Shown: one piece after another, positions 5,578-5,709 of the stretch
How the letters are laid out: every line of letters starts with the position of its first letter
Position numbering within the stretch: position 1 is the first letter of the stretch
Source: STD2-102 sp964414205
GTDB taxonomy: Bacteria > Bacillota > Clostridia > Christensenellales > CAG-917
Direction of reading: 5' to 3'
Length of the DNA: 5,709 nt
Assembly: GCA_964414205.1 (NCBI GenBank)
Contig: CAYPVP010000076.1
Coordinates: forward strand, 1-5,709
The notes under the pieces: generated by a model
Databases searched by the model: none
What the model was told of the DNA's origin: nothing
What the model saw: only the letters and a program-made list of their open reading frames with translations
Program-made: the position numbers and the translations under genes

Positions 5578-5709
5578 GAAAAAACTTGTGCCAAAATGAA
5601 TGCAAACATTATGTTTTGTTGGCATACATAAAGGTATGAAAAACTGTCTTGTATATATCTTTTAGATATCTTGTAAAACTGGCATAAAAAATTGCGATAT
5701 AAAACCAAC
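5578..5709. other. AT-rich noncoding right flank
   Basis: I see no supported gene. A 6-bp inverted repeat with a 3-base loop (ATATCT, TTT, AGATAT at 5655-5669) is present, but its stem is almost all A-T and it has no U-tract. There is no convincing promoter with correct spacing before the window ends. Confidence 0.4.

Noticed and set aside
5469..5708. Minus-strand frame of 79 codons at the right edge
   Set aside because: It overlaps the end of the lipoprotein gene, has no ribosome binding site or recognisable domain, and its composition is that of AT-rich noncoding DNA.

Overview
The window is AT-rich DNA that looks like a low-GC Bacillota chromosome, most likely an uncultured clostridial lineage. 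The evidence is a SigH-type sigma factor, a Mini-III ribonuclease and an RlmB-type methyltransferase in the same order as the Bacillus mrnC-rlmB-sigH neighbourhood, with ATGA stop/start overlaps and sigma-A-like promoters. The taxon is an inference; no rRNA or marker gene is present to settle it.

Layout. Positions 1-339 are very AT-rich and hold no convincing gene, but contain short tandem duplications and a recurring TTGTAAA-like motif. A probable intrinsic terminator (340-361) ends a leftward operon. On the minus strand, in transcription order, that operon is Mini-III RNase (mrnC, about 2192-1740), 23S rRNA 2'-O-methyltransferase family RlmB (1743-1018) and SigH-family sigma factor (1021-410). 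Both junctions are 4-base ATGA overlaps. The yacP/rae1 gene that lies between rlmB and sigH in Bacillus is absent. A strong extended -10 promoter falls inside the 5' part of the longest mrnC reading frame, so the protein probably starts at GTG 2192, possibly on a leaderless mRNA.

The divergent intergenic region (about 2193-2481) contains two adjacent tandem-repeat blocks (2 x 21 bp and 3 x 18 bp), a candidate rightward promoter overlapping the last repeat, and a 7-bp inverted repeat just upstream of a ribosome binding site. It leads into one large rightward gene (2482-5535). This encodes a 1017-residue exported lipoprotein with an N-terminal BIG2 Ig-like domain, a long beta-rich stalk and a C-terminal transglutaminase-like cysteine-protease-fold domain with an apparently intact Cys-His-Asp triad. 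The last 174 bases are noncoding with small inverted repeats and no clear terminator.

The leftward operon handles RNA maturation and transcription (23S rRNA end processing, 23S methylation, alternative sigma factor). The lipoprotein is a separate surface function and nothing in the sequence ties the two together. I see no clearly new multi-gene system. The points most worth checking are the possible leaderless mrnC start, the repeat-embedded promoter of the lipoprotein gene and the function of the lipoprotein itself.
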